A stretch of DNA of 64,000 nt from Luteibacter anthropi (GCF_011759365.1 NZ_JAARLZ010000004.1:186001-250000); one strand, 5' to 3'. Positions 1 to 9,628 are shown, counted from the stretch's first letter. Made by a program: numbers and translations. Notes: generated by a model not told the origin, from the letters alone.

Positions 1-208
1 CCAGTACGAGGACGCGCCGGGCGATGAAGCGGCCATAGAGCCGGTAGCCGATCAGGAAGACCGCAATGGAGGCCGTGACCAGCCAGATCGCATTGATCGG
101 CTCGCCACGACGCAAGGCCACGACGCCGAGGCACCATGCGCCGACGATGGCGATGGCCACCCACAGGATTTTCCCCGCGGGACTGGGTTTGGGTGTGGCG
201 CTGTGCAT
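1..208 (-). CDS. cstA: Carbon starvation protein CstA, N-terminal part (cut by window edge)
   Basis: Only the first 69 codons lie in the window; the gene runs off the left edge. The reading frame from the ATG at 208 gives a short polar start, a hydrophobic helix (about residues 13-32), a loop containing RRGEPINAIW, a second helix and then YRLYGRFIARRVL. This order matches the start of CstA, a many-spanning inner-membrane transporter for peptides/pyruvate induced by carbon starvation. I recognise it from family memory. The 190-bp gap to def, which is divergent, must hold both promoters; I see no clear motif there. Confidence 0.85.
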   Translation of the reverse strand, partial: MHSATPKPSPAGKILWVAIAIVGAWCLGVVALRRGEPINAIWLVTASIAVFLIGYRLYGRFIARRVLVL

Positions 209-398
209 GTCGGGGGCTCCCCTTGCGAATGGCACTAAGGGTCGTCCGCCACGTCGCGGGGGTCAATCTCTGCCGGGGAATTCAGGCATTAGCCATTGGT
301 CGAATGGGGTGGAGCCGCTCTGATCCGTGGGAGAGGCTTGAGCCGGAGGCATTCCGGCGCCATGCTGGATGTATTCCCCTTTACCTATGGGTGCCCCG

Positions 399-935
399 AT
401 GATCCGCGAAATCCTGAAGATGGGCGACGAGCGCCTCCTGCGCGTCGCACCAGCCGTCCCGAAGGAGATGATCGGCTCGGCCGAGCTGGACGCCCTCATC
501 GCCGACATGTTCGACACCATGCATGATGCCGGCGGCGTGGGCCTGGCCGCTCCGCAGATTGGCGTGGACCTGCAGCTGGTGATCTTCGGCTTCGACAGCA
601 GCGAGCGTTATCCGGATGCACCGCCCGTGCCGCAGACGATCCTGCTCAACCCGGTGATTACGCCGTTGTCGCAGGATATGGAGGAGGGTTGGGAGGGCTG
701 CCTGTCGGTGCCGGGGCTGCGTGGCGCGGTAAACCGGTATTCGCTGATCCGGTACCAGGGCGTGGACCCGAAGGGTGAGCCGATCGACCGCACGGCCGAG
801 GGTTTTCATGCGCGCGTGGTCCAGCACGAATGCGACCATCTCATCGGCAGACTGTATCCCTCGCGTATCACCGACTTTACAAAGTTCGGCTTTACCGAGG
901 TGCTGTTCCCGGGGATGGATGTCGGGGACGACTGA
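399..935 (+). CDS. def: Peptide deformylase
   Basis: Removes the N-terminal formyl group from nascent proteins, using a metal ion. The 178-residue product has all three family motifs: GVGLAAPQ (residues 46-53), EGCLSVPG with metal ligand Cys101, and QHECDHL with ligands His143 and His147 and catalytic Glu144. I chose the ATG at 399 because [14 protein letters not shown] aligns with the usual family start. In-frame ATGs at 369 and 387 would add 10 or 4 residues and cannot be excluded. It is a single gene, without the fmt neighbour seen in many genomes, so this may be a second deformylase copy; the window cannot tell. Confidence 0.93.
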   Translation: MIREILKMGDERLLRVAPAVPKEMIGSAELDALIADMFDTMHDAGGVGLAAPQIGVDLQLVIFGFDSSERYPDAPPVPQTILLNPVITPLSQDMEEGWEGCLSVPGLRGAVNRYSLIRYQGVDPKGEPIDRTAEGFHARVVQHECDHLIGRLYPSRITDFTKFGFTEVLFPGMDVGDD

Positions 936-1020
936 AGGGTCGGGTCTGGTTGGCTGTTTTCGCCGGTGTGGCGGGACTTCGTGCCGGGTGATCGGGGGCA
1001 GGAGGGTTTTCGCGGTAACG

Positions 1021-1174
1021 GTCGCGCGCAAGGCGCGCTCCTACAAGAGCACCCGACAAGCAATAGCAAAACAGCCCACCGCACCTTCGTAGGAGCGCGC
1101 CTCGCGCGCGACCATCATGCAGCGTCACAGCAGCCCACCGCACCTTTGTGGGAGCGCGCCTCGCGCGCGACCGG
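1021..1174. repeat. Three REP-type palindromes in the def/HTH gap
   Basis: Copies lie at 1021-1045 (reverse), 1089-1113 (forward) and 1147-1174 (forward). Each has the GTAGGAGCGCGCC core followed by a GCGCGC stem around a 3-nt loop and a GACC end. They fill most of the 297-bp gap between def and the next gene. Confidence 0.9.
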
Positions 1175-1197
1175 CGCAGCCGAAACACGACAACACT

Positions 1198-1221
1198 AGC
1201 GGCAACCCACCGGTTGCCGCT
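1198..1221 (-). terminator. Possible hairpin terminator of the HTH gene
   Basis: GCGGCAACC and GGTTGCCGC form a 9-bp stem, extended by one A-T pair, around a 4-nt loop just beyond the stop of the minus-strand regulator. There is no U-tract after it, so it may be a stem-loop rather than an efficient intrinsic terminator. Confidence 0.45.
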
Positions 1222-1233
1222 TGAGAAAGGGCT

Positions 1234-1617
1234 TCACTCCGCCTCGGCGAGTGCCTCGACAATAACCAGCAACGCCTTGCGACGTTCCTTCGAAAGGCGG
1301 CTGACCAGCCCCACCAGGCGAAGCTGCTCGCGCGAATCGGCGCGATAGAGGGCAGGGCTTTCACGGACGCCGGTTGCGCCATTGGGGGCGCCACGGCCGG
1401 TAGCCAGCCACTCGAAATTGACGCCGAACCTCACCGCCATGTCGATCTGGCGTTCCAGTTCCGGAAGGCCAAGGTCGCTGAGCCATTTTCGGGCGGTCTC
1501 ACGGCTGACGTCGAAAAGATCGGCCAGCTGGGTGATTCGGCCTCGGCCTTTCTTCACGCCAGCCATGTCCAGCGCGACATGCAGACGTTGGGAAAAACCT
1601 CGGTTGGTAGGTGGCAT
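1234..1617 (-). CDS. Small helix-turn-helix transcriptional regulator
   Basis: A 127-residue protein with a Cro/CI-like HTH near residues 28-48 (ITQLADLFDVSRETARKWL), followed by a segment resembling the region after the HTH in phage-repressor-like proteins (FGVNFEWLATGRG). The last 35 residues (RLVGLVSRLSKERRKALLVIV) look amphipathic and could dimerise. There is no peptidase domain, so it is not a LexA/CI-type self-cleaving repressor. Its target is unknown. It stands alone, facing away from pyrF, with REP elements downstream. No phage genes are nearby. Confidence 0.75.
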   Translation of the reverse strand: MPPTNRGFSQRLHVALDMAGVKKGRGRITQLADLFDVSRETARKWLSDLGLPELERQIDMAVRFGVNFEWLATGRGAPNGATGVRESPALYRADSREQLRLVGLVSRLSKERRKALLVIVEALAEAE

Positions 1618-1740
1618 GACAACTCCGGTGGAACGCGTTGGCGCCTGAAGACCCGGTATTGTTGGATACCGCGGAGCGACAGCGTAAGCCTTTTGCAGTT
1701 GCCAAGTAGTGCAATTTACGACTGCTTTTGCTTCAACGGC

Positions 1741-2553
1741 TCAATGTCGGAATGAGTTGACCAATTTTCTCATTTCATCCGCGGCGCGATGTGCTGCGTC
1801 TGCGAAGTCCGGGCCCGGGCTGGCGTAAATGATGGCGCGGGAAGAGGAAATCATGAGGCCAGTGCCGTCGGCCGTCTTGCCGTGTTCCATCACCGCGGCA
1901 ACATCGCCGCCCTGCGCACCGATGCCGGGCACCAGCAGCGGCATGTCGCCTACGACGGCACGCACACGGCCCAGCTCTTCCGGCCAGGTCGCACCGGTGA
2001 CGAGGGCGCAGTTGCCGTTTCCGTTCCATTCGCGCGCGATGGTCTCGGCGACACGGATGTAGAGTGGCTGTCCACCGCAGTCCAGCGCCTGGAAATCGGC
2101 GCCGCCCGGGTTGGACGTGCGGCACAGCAGGATGACGCCCTTGTCCTTGTGTTCAAGGAACGGCTCGATGGAATCGCGGCCGAGATAGGGGTTGAGCGTG
2201 ACCGCATCCGCGTCGTAGCGTTCGAAGGCTTCGGCCGCGTAGTGCTTCGCGGTGGAGCCGATGTCGCCGCGCTTGGCGTCGAGCACCACGGGTACGCCTG
2301 GGTGCTTCGCATGGATGTGGGCGATCAGCCGCTCCAGCGCGCCTTCCGCACGTTGCGCGGCGAAGTGGGCGATCTGCGGTTTGAACGCGCAGGCCAGGCC
2401 CGCGGTGGCATCCACGATGTCGCGACAGAATGCGAAGATGCCTTCCTCGCCGGAAAGGCCAGCCGGCAGGCGGCCCGGCTCGGGATCGAGCCCCACGCAA
2501 AGCAGGGAGTCGTTGCGACGCCAGGCGTCCTTCAGGGTGGTCATGAAGTTCAT
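1741..2553 (-). CDS. pyrF: Orotidine 5'-phosphate decarboxylase
   Basis: Last step of UMP synthesis: OMP to UMP plus CO2. The 270-residue protein carries the catalytic DAKRGDIG motif at residues 92-99 (Lys94), an early CVGLDPE strand and a late phosphate-binding segment [10 protein letters not shown]. The size and the [11 protein letters not shown] form suggest the longer PyrF subfamily. The start at 2553 has GCGAGG a few bases upstream. An open frame continues 36 codons further upstream but runs through a REP element, so I rejected that extension. Confidence 0.95.
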   Translation of the reverse strand: MNFMTTLKDAWRRNDSLLCVGLDPEPGRLPAGLSGEEGIFAFCRDIVDATAGLACAFKPQIAHFAAQRAEGALERLIAHIHAKHPGVPVVLDAKRGDIGSTAKHYAAEAFERYDADAVTLNPYLGRDSIEPFLEHKDKGVILLCRTSNPGGADFQALDCGGQPLYIRVAETIAREWNGNGNCALVTGATWPEELGRVRAVVGDMPLLVPGIGAQGGDVAAVMEHGKTADGTGLMISSSRAIIYASPGPDFADAAHRAADEMRKLVNSFRH

Positions 2554-2600
2554 GGGATGGCCTCGCTGCAGATGGAGGCGACCACGGGCCGCCGATGAAT

Positions 2601-2713
2601 TGTAGGAGCGCGCCTCGCGCGCGGCCGTCCAGCGCGCAACCCCGGGGCTGCAATAAAGCAAACCCCGGGGCTACCGCTTCGTCAGCCTGTCGCGCGCAAG
2701 GCGCGCTCCTACA
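2601..2713. repeat. REP pair between pyrF and ettA
   Basis: Forward copy at 2601-2626 and reverse copy at 2689-2713, facing each other. Between them an 11-nt direct repeat, ACCCCGGGGCT, occurs twice. The pair lies just downstream of ettA and upstream of pyrF, both on the minus strand. Confidence 0.9.
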
Positions 2714-2722
2714 TGTGTTGCG

Positions 2723-4381
2723 TCAGACCAGCTTCTTGTACTTCACGCGCTTCGGGCCGGCGTCATCGCCGAGGCGGCGCTTCTTGTCGGCTTCGTACTC
2801 GTTGTAGTTGCCCGGGAAGAACTCGACGTGCGAGTCGCCTTCGAACGCGATGATGTGCGTGGCGATGCGATCGAGGAACCAGCGATCATGCGAGATGACG
2901 ATGGCGCAGCCCGGGAATTCGAGCAGGGCGTCTTCCAGTGCGCGCAGCGTTTCGACGTCGAGGTCGTTCGACGGTTCGTCGAGCAGCAGCACGTTGCCAC
3001 CCTGGAGCAGGGTCTTGGCCATGTGCAGGCGGCCGCGCTCACCGCCGGACAGCTGGCCGACGATCTTCTGCTGGTCGGTGCCCTTGAAGTTGAAGCGACC
3101 GATGTAGGCACGCGACTGGATCTCGAAGGTGCCGATGGTGAGGATGTCCGAACCACCGGAGACTTCCTGCCACACGTTGTTCTTCGAATCGAGCGCATCG
3201 CGCGACTGATCGACGTACGCGAGCTTCACCGTGTGGCCGAGCTTCACCTCGCCCGTGTCCGGCTGCTCCTTGCCGATGATCATCTTCATCAGCGTGGACT
3301 TACCGGCACCGTTCGGACCGATGACGCCGACGATGGCGCCAGCCGGGATCTTGAACGAGAGGTCTTCGATGAGCACGCGGTCGCCGAACGACTTGGTGAC
3401 GTTCTTGAACTCGATCACTTCCTGGCCCAGGCGCTCGCCCGGCGGAATGAAGATTTCGTTCGTTTCGTTGCGGCGCTGGTACTCGACCGAGTTCAGTTCC
3501 TCGAAGCGGTTCAGGCGTGCCTTGCCCTTCGACTGACGGCCCTTGGCCGCCGAGCGCACCCACTCCAGTTCCTTCTTGATCGCCTTCTGGCGCGACTTTT
3601 CCTGGTTGGCTTCCTGGGCGAGGCGCTGGTCCTTCTGTTCCAGCCACTCGGTGTAGTTGCCCTTCCAGGGGATGCCGCGGCCGCGGTCGAGTTCGAGGAT
3701 CCACTCGGCGGCGTTGTCGAGGAAGTAGCGGTCATGGGTGACCGCCACGACGGTACCCGGGTAGTCGTGCAGGAAGGTTTCCAGCCAGTCGACCGATTCG
3801 GCGTCGAGATGGTTGGTGGGCTCGTCGAGCAGGAGCATGTCGGGCTTGGACAGCAGCAGGCGGCACAGCGCCACGCGGCGCTTCTCACCACCGGAAAGCG
3901 GGCCGATCCTGGCATCCCATGCCGGCAGGCGCAGGGCGTCGGCAGCCACTTCGAGCTGGCGCTCGAGTGCGTGGGCGTCGTTGGCGGCCAGGATGCCCTC
4001 GAGGGTTTCCTGCTCCTTGGCGAGCTTGTCGAAGTCGGCGCCGTCTTCCGCGTAGGCGGCATAGACTTCCTCGAGGCGCTTCTGCGCGTCGAGCACGACG
4101 GACACGCCTTCCTCGACGGCTTCGCGGACGGTCTTCTCCGGATCGAGGTCCGGCTCCTGGGCCAGGTAGCCGATCTTGGTGCCCGGGTTGGCGCGGGCCT
4201 CACCCTGGAAGTCGGTATCCACGCCGGCCATGATCTTGAGCACGGTGGACTTGCCCGCGCCGTTGATGCCGAGCAGGCCGATCTTGGCGCCAGGGAAGAA
4301 CGAGAGCGAGATGTCCTTGATGATCTCCCGCTTGGGAGGGACGATCTTGCTCACCTTGTTCATGGTGTAGATGTATTGCAT
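2723..4381 (-). CDS. ettA: Energy-dependent translational throttle protein EttA (ABC-F)
   Basis: An ABC-F ATPase of 552 residues with two nucleotide-binding domains and no membrane segments. Members bind the ribosomal E site and gate entry into elongation according to the ATP/ADP ratio. Seen: Walker [10 protein letters not shown] (about residue 40) and GPNGAGKST (about 350), signatures LSGGEKRR and LSGGERGR, Walker [12 protein letters not shown] and [11 protein letters not shown], and a charged linker ([20 protein letters not shown]) typical of EttA. The start [12 protein letters not shown] at 4381 matches the family start; an 18-codon upstream extension is open but unsupported. It is a single gene, divergent from glyA. 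Confidence 0.95.
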   Translation of the reverse strand: MQYIYTMNKVSKIVPPKREIIKDISLSFFPGAKIGLLGINGAGKSTVLKIMAGVDTDFQGEARANPGTKIGYLAQEPDLDPEKTVREAVEEGVSVVLDAQKRLEEVYAAYAEDGADFDKLAKEQETLEGILAANDAHALERQLEVAADALRLPAWDARIGPLSGGEKRRVALCRLLLSKPDMLLLDEPTNHLDAESVDWLETFLHDYPGTVVAVTHDRYFLDNAAEWILELDRGRGIPWKGNYTEWLEQKDQRLAQEANQEKSRQKAIKKELEWVRSAAKGRQSKGKARLNRFEELNSVEYQRRNETNEIFIPPGERLGQEVIEFKNVTKSFGDRVLIEDLSFKIPAGAIVGVIGPNGAGKSTLMKMIIGKEQPDTGEVKLGHTVKLAYVDQSRDALDSKNNVWQEVSGGSDILTIGTFEIQSRAYIGRFNFKGTDQQKIVGQLSGGERGRLHMAKTLLQGGNVLLLDEPSNDLDVETLRALEDALLEFPGCAIVISHDRWFLDRIATHIIAFEGDSHVEFFPGNYNEYEADKKRRLGDDAGPKRVKYKKLV

Positions 4382-4757
4382 GGACGCTCCGTCAGGAAAG
4401 CCGTGCCCCGGGACAGGGGAGTTCCCGGCAGGCAAACCCTGATTATAGCCGGCTCGCGGTAGGCTTGCCGTGACAAGGGCCCGCGGGCAGCGACGGCTAT
4501 GCCGCCGTACGGCGCCCTCTTTACGGGACCTCGCCCATCCCGGGGTGATGACGGGATGGCAGTGGTCTCGTAAGATGCTGAGACCCTTTCCGTCATGTCC
4601 CTGTCATCCAGGGGCCGCGCCGGTCCGGCCGTCGTGACCTTGCCTTGCTGCCACTGAACATGGCCGGCCCCGGTCGCTCGCGGGCCGGAAGGTGGCTGCA
4701 AACGCCCGCTGAAGCTACACTTTCGGCTTATTTCCCCACCCGCCGCATGAGGTCGAG
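4382..4757. promoter_or_regulatory. Divergent ettA/glyA intergenic region with two stem-loops
   Basis: A 376-bp gap with no plausible gene. It holds two inverted repeats: CCATCCCG/CGGGATGG at 4535-4542 and 4552-4559 (8-bp stem, 9-nt loop), and GGTCTC/GAGACC at 4564-4569 and 4580-4585. They could belong to the glyA leader. I see no match to a known glycine or SAM riboswitch. A -10-like TACACT sits at 4716-4721, without a convincing -35. Confidence 0.4.
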
Positions 4758-6014
4758 ATGTTCCCGAAGGATGCAAAGATCGCTGGCTACGACGACGAAC
4801 TCGCCAAGGCCATTGCCGACGAATCCCGCCGCCAGGAGGATCACGTCGAACTGATCGCCTCGGAGAACTACGCCAGCCCGCGCGTGATGGAGGCCCAGGG
4901 CTCGTCGCTCACCAACAAGTACGCCGAGGGGTATCCCGGCAAGCGTTACTACGGTGGCTGCGAATACGTCGATATCGCCGAGAAGCTGGCCATCGACCGC
5001 CTGAAGGAGCTGTTCGGCGCCGATTACGCCAACGTGCAGCCGCACTCCGGCTCGCAGGCCAACCAGGCCGTCTACTTCGCCCTGCTGCAGCCGGGCGACA
5101 CCATCCTGGGCATGAGCCTGGCCCACGGCGGCCATCTCACCCACGGCGCCAAGGTCAACCTCTCGGGCAAGATCTTCAACGCCATCCAGTACGGCATCGA
5201 CCCGGACACCGGCCTGGTCAACTACGACGAAGTCGAGAAGCTGGCCGTCGAGCACAAGCCGAAGATGATCGTCGCCGGTTTCTCGGCCTATTCGCAGGTG
5301 CTCGACTGGGCGCGCTTCCGCGCCATCGCCGACAAGGTGGGTGCCTACCTGTTCGTGGACATGGCCCATATCGCCGGCCTGGTCGCCGCAGGCGTCTACC
5401 CGAGCCCGCTGCCGCACGCCCATGTGGTCACCTCCACCACGCACAAGACCCTGCGCGGTCCGCGCGGCGGCATCATCGTGGCCAAGGGCCTCGGCGAAGA
5501 GATCGAGAAGAAGCTTCAGTCCGTGGTATTCCCGGGCATCCAGGGTGGCCCGCTGATGCACGTCATCGCCGCCAAGGCGGTGGCCTTCAAGGAAGCCCTC
5601 GAGCCGTCCTTCAAGGAGTACCAGCAGCAGGTCGTGAAGAACGCCAAGGCCATGGCGAAGACCCTGATCGAGCGCGGCTACAAGGTCGTGTCCGGTGGCA
5701 CCGAAAACCACCTCATGCTGGTGGACCTGATCGGTCGCGAGGTCACCGGCAAGGATGCGGAAGCCGCGCTGGGCAAGGCGCACATCACGGTCAACAAGAA
5801 CGCCGTGCCGAACGATCCCCGTTCGCCCTTCGTCACCTCGGGCCTGCGCGTCGGTACGCCGGCGATCACCACCCGTGGCTACAAGGAAGCCGACACGATC
5901 GAGCTGGCCCACTGGATCTGCGACGTGCTCGACGCGCCGGCCGACGAAGCCGTGATTGCCGCGGTGCGCGAGAAGGTCACGGCGCAGTGCAAGAAGTACC
6001 CGGTATACGGCTGA
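4758..6014 (+). CDS. glyA: Serine hydroxymethyltransferase
   Basis: Interconverts serine and glycine with tetrahydrofolate, feeding one-carbon units to purine, thymidylate and methionine synthesis. The 418-residue length is standard. The PLP lysine is Lys230 in [23 protein letters not shown] (residues 34-41) and HSGSQAN are conserved substrate and cofactor segments. The ATG at 4758 follows a GAGGTCGAG ribosome-binding sequence. nrdR begins 3 nt after the stop, so the two are probably co-transcribed, an arrangement seen in many gammaproteobacteria. Confidence 0.97.
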   Translation: MFPKDAKIAGYDDELAKAIADESRRQEDHVELIASENYASPRVMEAQGSSLTNKYAEGYPGKRYYGGCEYVDIAEKLAIDRLKELFGADYANVQPHSGSQANQAVYFALLQPGDTILGMSLAHGGHLTHGAKVNLSGKIFNAIQYGIDPDTGLVNYDEVEKLAVEHKPKMIVAGFSAYSQVLDWARFRAIADKVGAYLFVDMAHIAGLVAAGVYPSPLPHAHVVTSTTHKTLRGPRGGIIVAKGLGEEIEKKLQSVVFPGIQGGPLMHVIAAKAVAFKEALEPSFKEYQQQVVKNAKAMAKTLIERGYKVVSGGTENHLMLVDLIGREVTGKDAEAALGKAHITVNKNAVPNDPRSPFVTSGLRVGTPAITTRGYKEADTIELAHWICDVLDAPADEAVIAAVREKVTAQCKKYPVYG

Positions 6015-6017
6015 TCG

Positions 6018-6533
6018 ATGCATTGTCCGTTCTGCCAGCATGAAGACACCCGCGTCATCGATTCCCGGCTCACCGAAGACGGTGGCACGGTGCGGCGGCG
6101 GCGCGAGTGCCCGCAATGCGGCGAACGCTTCAATACCTTCGAAACCGCCGAGCTGAAGCTCCCGGCGATCGTCAAGTCAGGCGATCGCCGGGAGCCGTTC
6201 GATGAACACAAGCTGCGGGTGAGCTTCGAACGCGCCCTGCAGAAGCGTCCGGTAGCCAGCGACGCGGTGGATTCGGCCGTGCGTGCCGTCACCAACGACC
6301 TGCGCCGCTGTGGCGAGCGGGAGGTGCCGTCGCGGCAGGTGGGCGAGCTGGTGATGCGTGAGCTGAAGGCGCTCGACCAGGTGGCCTATGTGCGTTTCGC
6401 GTCGGTATACCGCCGCTTCGAGGACGTTCACGCCTTCCGCGAGGAAATCGAGAAACTGGAACGCGATCTCCCGAAGATCGAAGGCCTGCAACTCCCCCTG
6501 CTTGACGTCACCAAGCGCGGCCGCAAAGGCTAA
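6018..6533 (+). CDS. nrdR: Transcriptional repressor NrdR
   Basis: Represses ribonucleotide reductase genes by sensing dATP/ATP. The 171-residue protein has the N-terminal zinc ribbon (Cys3, Cys6, Cys31, Cys34, as CPFC and CPQC) followed by an ATP-cone domain (about residues 48-140, starting [16 protein letters not shown]). The start is 3 nt after glyA. No NrdR boxes are expected here because the nrd genes are not in the window. Confidence 0.96.
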   Translation: MHCPFCQHEDTRVIDSRLTEDGGTVRRRRECPQCGERFNTFETAELKLPAIVKSGDRREPFDEHKLRVSFERALQKRPVASDAVDSAVRAVTNDLRRCGEREVPSRQVGELVMRELKALDQVAYVRFASVYRRFEDVHAFREEIEKLERDLPKIEGLQLPLLDVTKRGRKG

Positions 6534-6539
6534 GTTCCC

Positions 6540-6640
6540 TGTAGGAGCGCGCCTCGCGCGCGACCGGCACAGGCGATCCCGCTCGTTTCATACCTCAGCA
6601 TTCCGTTCCAGCCCGGTCGCGCGCGAGGCGCGCTCCTACA
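6540..6640. repeat. REP pair between nrdR and ribD
   Basis: Forward copy at 6540-6567 and reverse copy at 6613-6640, facing each other across about 45 bp. As transcribed RNA, the two halves could also pair with one another. Confidence 0.9.
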
Positions 6641-6700
6641 TGTCAGGCTCCTGTTCCTTCGGGGGAGGGGAAGGGGCTTTCGATCTGCGAGAATGGCGGC

Positions 6701-7807
6701 ATGTCCAAGCCCTTCTTTCCCGCTCTCGACCACGTCCACATGGCGCATGCCCTGCGCCTGGCGGAGCGTGGCCTGCATACCACCCAGCCCAACCCCCGCG
6801 TCGGCTGCGTCATCGCCCGCGGCGAGACCGTGCTCGGCACCGGCTGGCATCCCAAGGCCGGCCAGCCCCATGCCGAGGTGTTCGCCCTGCGCGAAGCGGG
6901 CGAAGCGGCCCGTGGTGCCACGGCCTACGTCACGCTGGAACCCTGCGCCCATCACGGTCGTACGCCGCCCTGTGCGGATGCCCTGATTGCCGCCGGGGTA
7001 GGGCGTGTCGTCATTGCGCATGAAGATCCCTTCGACAAGGTGGCCGGCAAGGGCATCGAAAAGCTGCGTGCCGCTGGTATCGGCGTGCAGGTGGGGCTGA
7101 TGCGCGACGCGGCGCATGAGTTGAACATCGGCTTCTTCAGCCGTATCCAGCGCGGCCGACCGTGGGTACGGGTCAAGCTCGCCATGAGCCTCGATGGCCG
7201 CACTGCGCTGGCGGACGGCTCGTCGAAATGGATCACCGGCGATGCGGCGCGCGCCGACGTGCAGCGCTGGCGCGCCCGGGCTTCGGCCATCCTGTCGGCC
7301 AGTGGCACGGTGCTCGCGGACAATCCCCACCTCACGGTGCGCCTGCCCGCAGGCGAAGCCTTCGTACCGCCGCTGCGCGCGATCCTGGATACACACCTGC
7401 GTACGCCTGCCGGCGCCAACGTGCTCGATGAAAACGCACCCACGGTGTTGTTTCATGCGGCGGCCGCCGAGGTTCCGGCGCATCTGCAAGAGGCCACACG
7501 TGTAGATATCCGCCGCGACGATGGTGGCCTCGATCTGCACGCGGCCCTGCACTGGCTGGCATTGAACGACATCAACGAGGTACACGTCGAAGCCGGCCCG
7601 GTGTTGTGCGGCGCGTTGCTCGCGAAGGGACTGGCCGACGAACTGCTCGTCTACGTGGCTCCCGTCCTGCTGGGAAGCACGGCAAGACCCATGCTCGAAC
7701 TGCCACCGCTGGACGACATGGCCTCACGGTGGCAGATGGAAACCCTCGACCGACGCCAGGTAGGCGACGACATGCGCCTGCTGATGCGTCCGGCAGCGAG
7801 AGCCTGA
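6701..7807 (+). CDS. ribD: Bifunctional pyrimidine deaminase/reductase RibD
   Basis: Carries out two early steps of riboflavin synthesis: deamination of the pyrimidine produced from GTP, then ribosyl side-chain reduction. In the 368-residue protein the deaminase domain (residues 1-145) has zinc ligands His58 (HAEV), Cys82 and Cys91 (PCAHHGRTPPC). The reductase domain follows from about residue 150 (VRVKLAMSLDGRTA). It lies downstream of nrdR as in many proteobacteria, but is separated from the other rib genes by an unrelated oxidoreductase gene and by the FMN riboswitch. Confidence 0.96.
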   Translation: MSKPFFPALDHVHMAHALRLAERGLHTTQPNPRVGCVIARGETVLGTGWHPKAGQPHAEVFALREAGEAARGATAYVTLEPCAHHGRTPPCADALIAAGVGRVVIAHEDPFDKVAGKGIEKLRAAGIGVQVGLMRDAAHELNIGFFSRIQRGRPWVRVKLAMSLDGRTALADGSSKWITGDAARADVQRWRARASAILSASGTVLADNPHLTVRLPAGEAFVPPLRAILDTHLRTPAGANVLDENAPTVLFHAAAAEVPAHLQEATRVDIRRDDGGLDLHAALHWLALNDINEVHVEAGPVLCGALLAKGLADELLVYVAPVLLGSTARPMLELPPLDDMASRWQMETLDRRQVGDDMRLLMRPAARA

Positions 7808-8092
7808 ATGGCCATCGCACTCCACCCTGCCGTGAATCCTGCACATGGGCCGTAACGTGATCGCACTCCCGCCTATGCGCACGAGCCGTACCGTGATCGC
7901 ACCCCCGCCTACCGTCATTCCTGCGTACGCAGGAAACCAGCGCCCCGGTCTGCGGTTGTCGCGAGAGCGCCGAATCGGCTCTGCGGCCCGTCCCCACGCT
8001 CCGCGCTGGGTTCCTGCTTTCGCAGGAACGACGGGTCGTGGGCTGGATGGGCGTGCCACGGAACCCGGCGTCGAGCAGGGCGGTGCGTGGTC
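7808..8092. repeat. Mixed repeats in the ribD/oxidoreductase gap
   Basis: Two repeat types fill this 285-bp gap. At about 7811-7912, ATCGCACYCC-containing units recur three times (near 7811, 7860 and 7896) as imperfect tandem copies of 36-45 bp. At 7913-7940 and 8006-8035 a facing pair of palindromes is based on TTCCTGC-N4-GCAGGAA. This second family differs from the GTAGGAGCGCGCC REP. No gene is visible. Confidence 0.65.
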
Positions 8093-9076
8093 ATGATGCA
8101 CGTGGGGTGGGGCATTATCGGGTGCGGCGCGGTGACCGAGGTAAAGAGCGGCCCCGCTTTTTCCAAAGTCCCCGACTCATCGCTGGTTGCCGTCATGCGT
8201 CGCGATGCGGACAAGGCGCGTGACTACGCAACGCGCCACCATGTTCCTTGCTGGTACGACAACGCCGAAGCGCTGATCGCCGATCCGCAGGTCGATGCCG
8301 TCTACGTTGCGACCCCGCCGTCGAGTCATCGCGACTATGCGCTGAAGGCCATCGCCGCCGGCAAGCCTGTCTACCTCGAAAAACCCATGGCGATGAATCA
8401 TCGCGAATGCATGGACATCGTGGAGGCGGGAAAGGCCGCGAACGTACCTGTATTCGTTGCGTACTACCGCCGGGCGCTGCCCCGTTTCACCACCCTCGCC
8501 AGCCTGCTTCGCGACGGCGCCATCGGCACGCCGCGCCTGGTGAACGTGCTGCTGCACCACCCGTTGGAAGCGCGCTACCGCGACCCGGCCAACCTCCCCT
8601 GGACGGTGCGCCCCGAACTCTCCGGTGGCGGCATCTTCGTGGATATCGGCTGCCACACGCTCGACATCCTCGATTTCCTGCTGGGCCCGATCGTCGACGT
8701 ACGTGGCATGAGCGCGAACCAGATGGCCGCCTATCCGGCCGAAGATACCGTGGCCATGGCATTCGCCTTTGGCAGCGGGATACTCGGCACGGGCCTGTGG
8801 AATTTCGGGGCAGACCGGCGCGAGGATCGCGTGGAGATCGTGGGCGACCGTGGCCGGCTGGTATTCGCCACGTTCGGCGATGGTCCGATCCGCGTCGAAT
8901 CCAACGGAAAGGTGGAAGAGCTTCGCATCGCCAATCCCTTGCATATCCAACAACCATTGATCAGCACCGTGGTCGATGCCTTGCTGGGGCGCGGGGGATG
9001 TCCCTCCACCGGTGAATCAGCCGCGCGGACGAGCCAGGTGATGGATCAGGTATTGCAGCCACCCCGCCACACATAG
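8093..9076 (+). CDS. Gfo/Idh/MocA-family NAD(P)-dependent oxidoreductase
   Basis: About 327 residues. The N-terminal Rossmann fold starts GIIGCGAVTEVKSG; the EKPMAMN motif (about residue 100) is the family's conserved Lys-Pro, and a C-terminal alpha/beta domain carries FVDIGCHTLDILDFLLG with the usual conserved His. Members oxidise or epimerise sugars and polyols; the substrate cannot be read from the sequence. In-frame starts lie at 8087 (GTG), 8093 and 8096. It is a single gene flanked by repeats on both sides and inserted between ribD and the riboswitch, so it may be an insertion into an ancestral rib cluster. Confidence 0.85.
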   Translation: MMHVGWGIIGCGAVTEVKSGPAFSKVPDSSLVAVMRRDADKARDYATRHHVPCWYDNAEALIADPQVDAVYVATPPSSHRDYALKAIAAGKPVYLEKPMAMNHRECMDIVEAGKAANVPVFVAYYRRALPRFTTLASLLRDGAIGTPRLVNVLLHHPLEARYRDPANLPWTVRPELSGGGIFVDIGCHTLDILDFLLGPIVDVRGMSANQMAAYPAEDTVAMAFAFGSGILGTGLWNFGADRREDRVEIVGDRGRLVFATFGDGPIRVESNGKVEELRIANPLHIQQPLISTVVDALLGRGGCPSTGESAARTSQVMDQVLQPPRHT

Positions 9077-9090
9077 GCAGCGACGCTCAT

Positions 9091-9247
9091 TGTAGGAGCG
9101 GGCCTCGCCCGCGACCCCTCAACATCGGTTCCCTGCGAATGAGGCTTTGTGCGCCATCGGGCGAGCGTTTAGCGCCTGCCCGGTGGCGCCTGCGTCATTA
9201 GTCATCGTTGATCTTCGCAGGGGTCGCGGGCAAGGCCCGCTCCTACA
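9091..9247. repeat. Variant REP pair upstream of the riboswitch
   Basis: Forward copy at 9091-9116 and reverse copy at 9221-9247. Both have GAGCGGGCC in place of GAGCGCGCC, with the compensating change in the other arm of the stem. This co-variation supports selection on the stem itself. Confidence 0.85.
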
Positions 9248-9334
9248 GGAGATCGGCGGCAGGGAGGAATCTTCAGCGGGGCCTTGAAAGCGGCAGGGAA
9301 GCCCCCCATCCCGCCATGGCGCACGGAAAGCCCA

Positions 9335-9343
9335 TGCTATCCT
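9335..9343 (+). promoter_or_regulatory. Possible extended -10 of the rib operon
   Basis: TGCTATCCT at 9335-9343 is an extended -10 (TG-N-TATCCT) about 12 nt before the 5' base of the riboswitch P1 stem. No good -35 is visible. Confidence 0.4.
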
Positions 9344-9353
9344 TGCGCCTCAC

Positions 9354-9500
9354 AGCGTCTTCAGGGCGGGGCGAAATTCCCCACCGGCGGTAGGTTTCCT
9401 TCGGGAAGCGAGCCCGCGAGCGCTCCCGGTCCTGCCGGGAGGTCAGCAGATCCGGTCGAATGCCGGAGCCGACGGTCACAGTCCGGATGAAAGAAGACGG
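9354..9500 (+). promoter_or_regulatory. FMN riboswitch (RFN element)
   Basis: The conserved RFN landmarks are present in order: closing stem P1 CGTCTT (9356-9361) with AAGACG (9494-9499), GGGGCGAAATTCCCCACCGG, GCCCGCGAGC, GGTCAGCAGATCCGGT, GCCGGAGCCGACGGTCA and GTCCGGATGAAAGAAG. It binds FMN and lies 129 nt upstream of ribE, so it should control ribE and the genes after it. ribD lies upstream and is not under this element. Confidence 0.96.
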
Positions 9501-9509
9501 CGACAGGCA

Positions 9510-9554
9510 TCCCCTTGCGGGGAGGCATGCCGCCATGCGCCTTGGGGCGTTTTT
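9510..9554 (+). terminator. Riboswitch expression-platform terminator
   Basis: After a CCCC-TTGC-GGGG hairpin (near 9511-9522), GCGCC-TTGG-GGCGT (9537-9550) is followed by a T5 run at 9550-9554. This is consistent with FMN-induced premature termination before ribE. Which antiterminator competes with it cannot be settled by eye. Confidence 0.65.
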
Positions 9555-9628
9555 CGCTCACCACCGCGGGAAACGTTTCATGAAAAACCAAAGCTGCACC
9601 GTCGCCTTCCCCATGGGAGGCCACTGAC

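Noticed and set aside
2554-2661. N-terminal extension of PyrF by 36 codons
   Set aside because: It encodes a REP element and family starts align with 2553.
2828-4462. 544-codon plus-strand frame opposite ettA
   Set aside because: Antisense shadow of a well-conserved ABC-F protein.
4382-4757. Glycine or SAM/SAH riboswitch before glyA
   Set aside because: Stem-loops exist, but the conserved bases of these riboswitch classes are not there.
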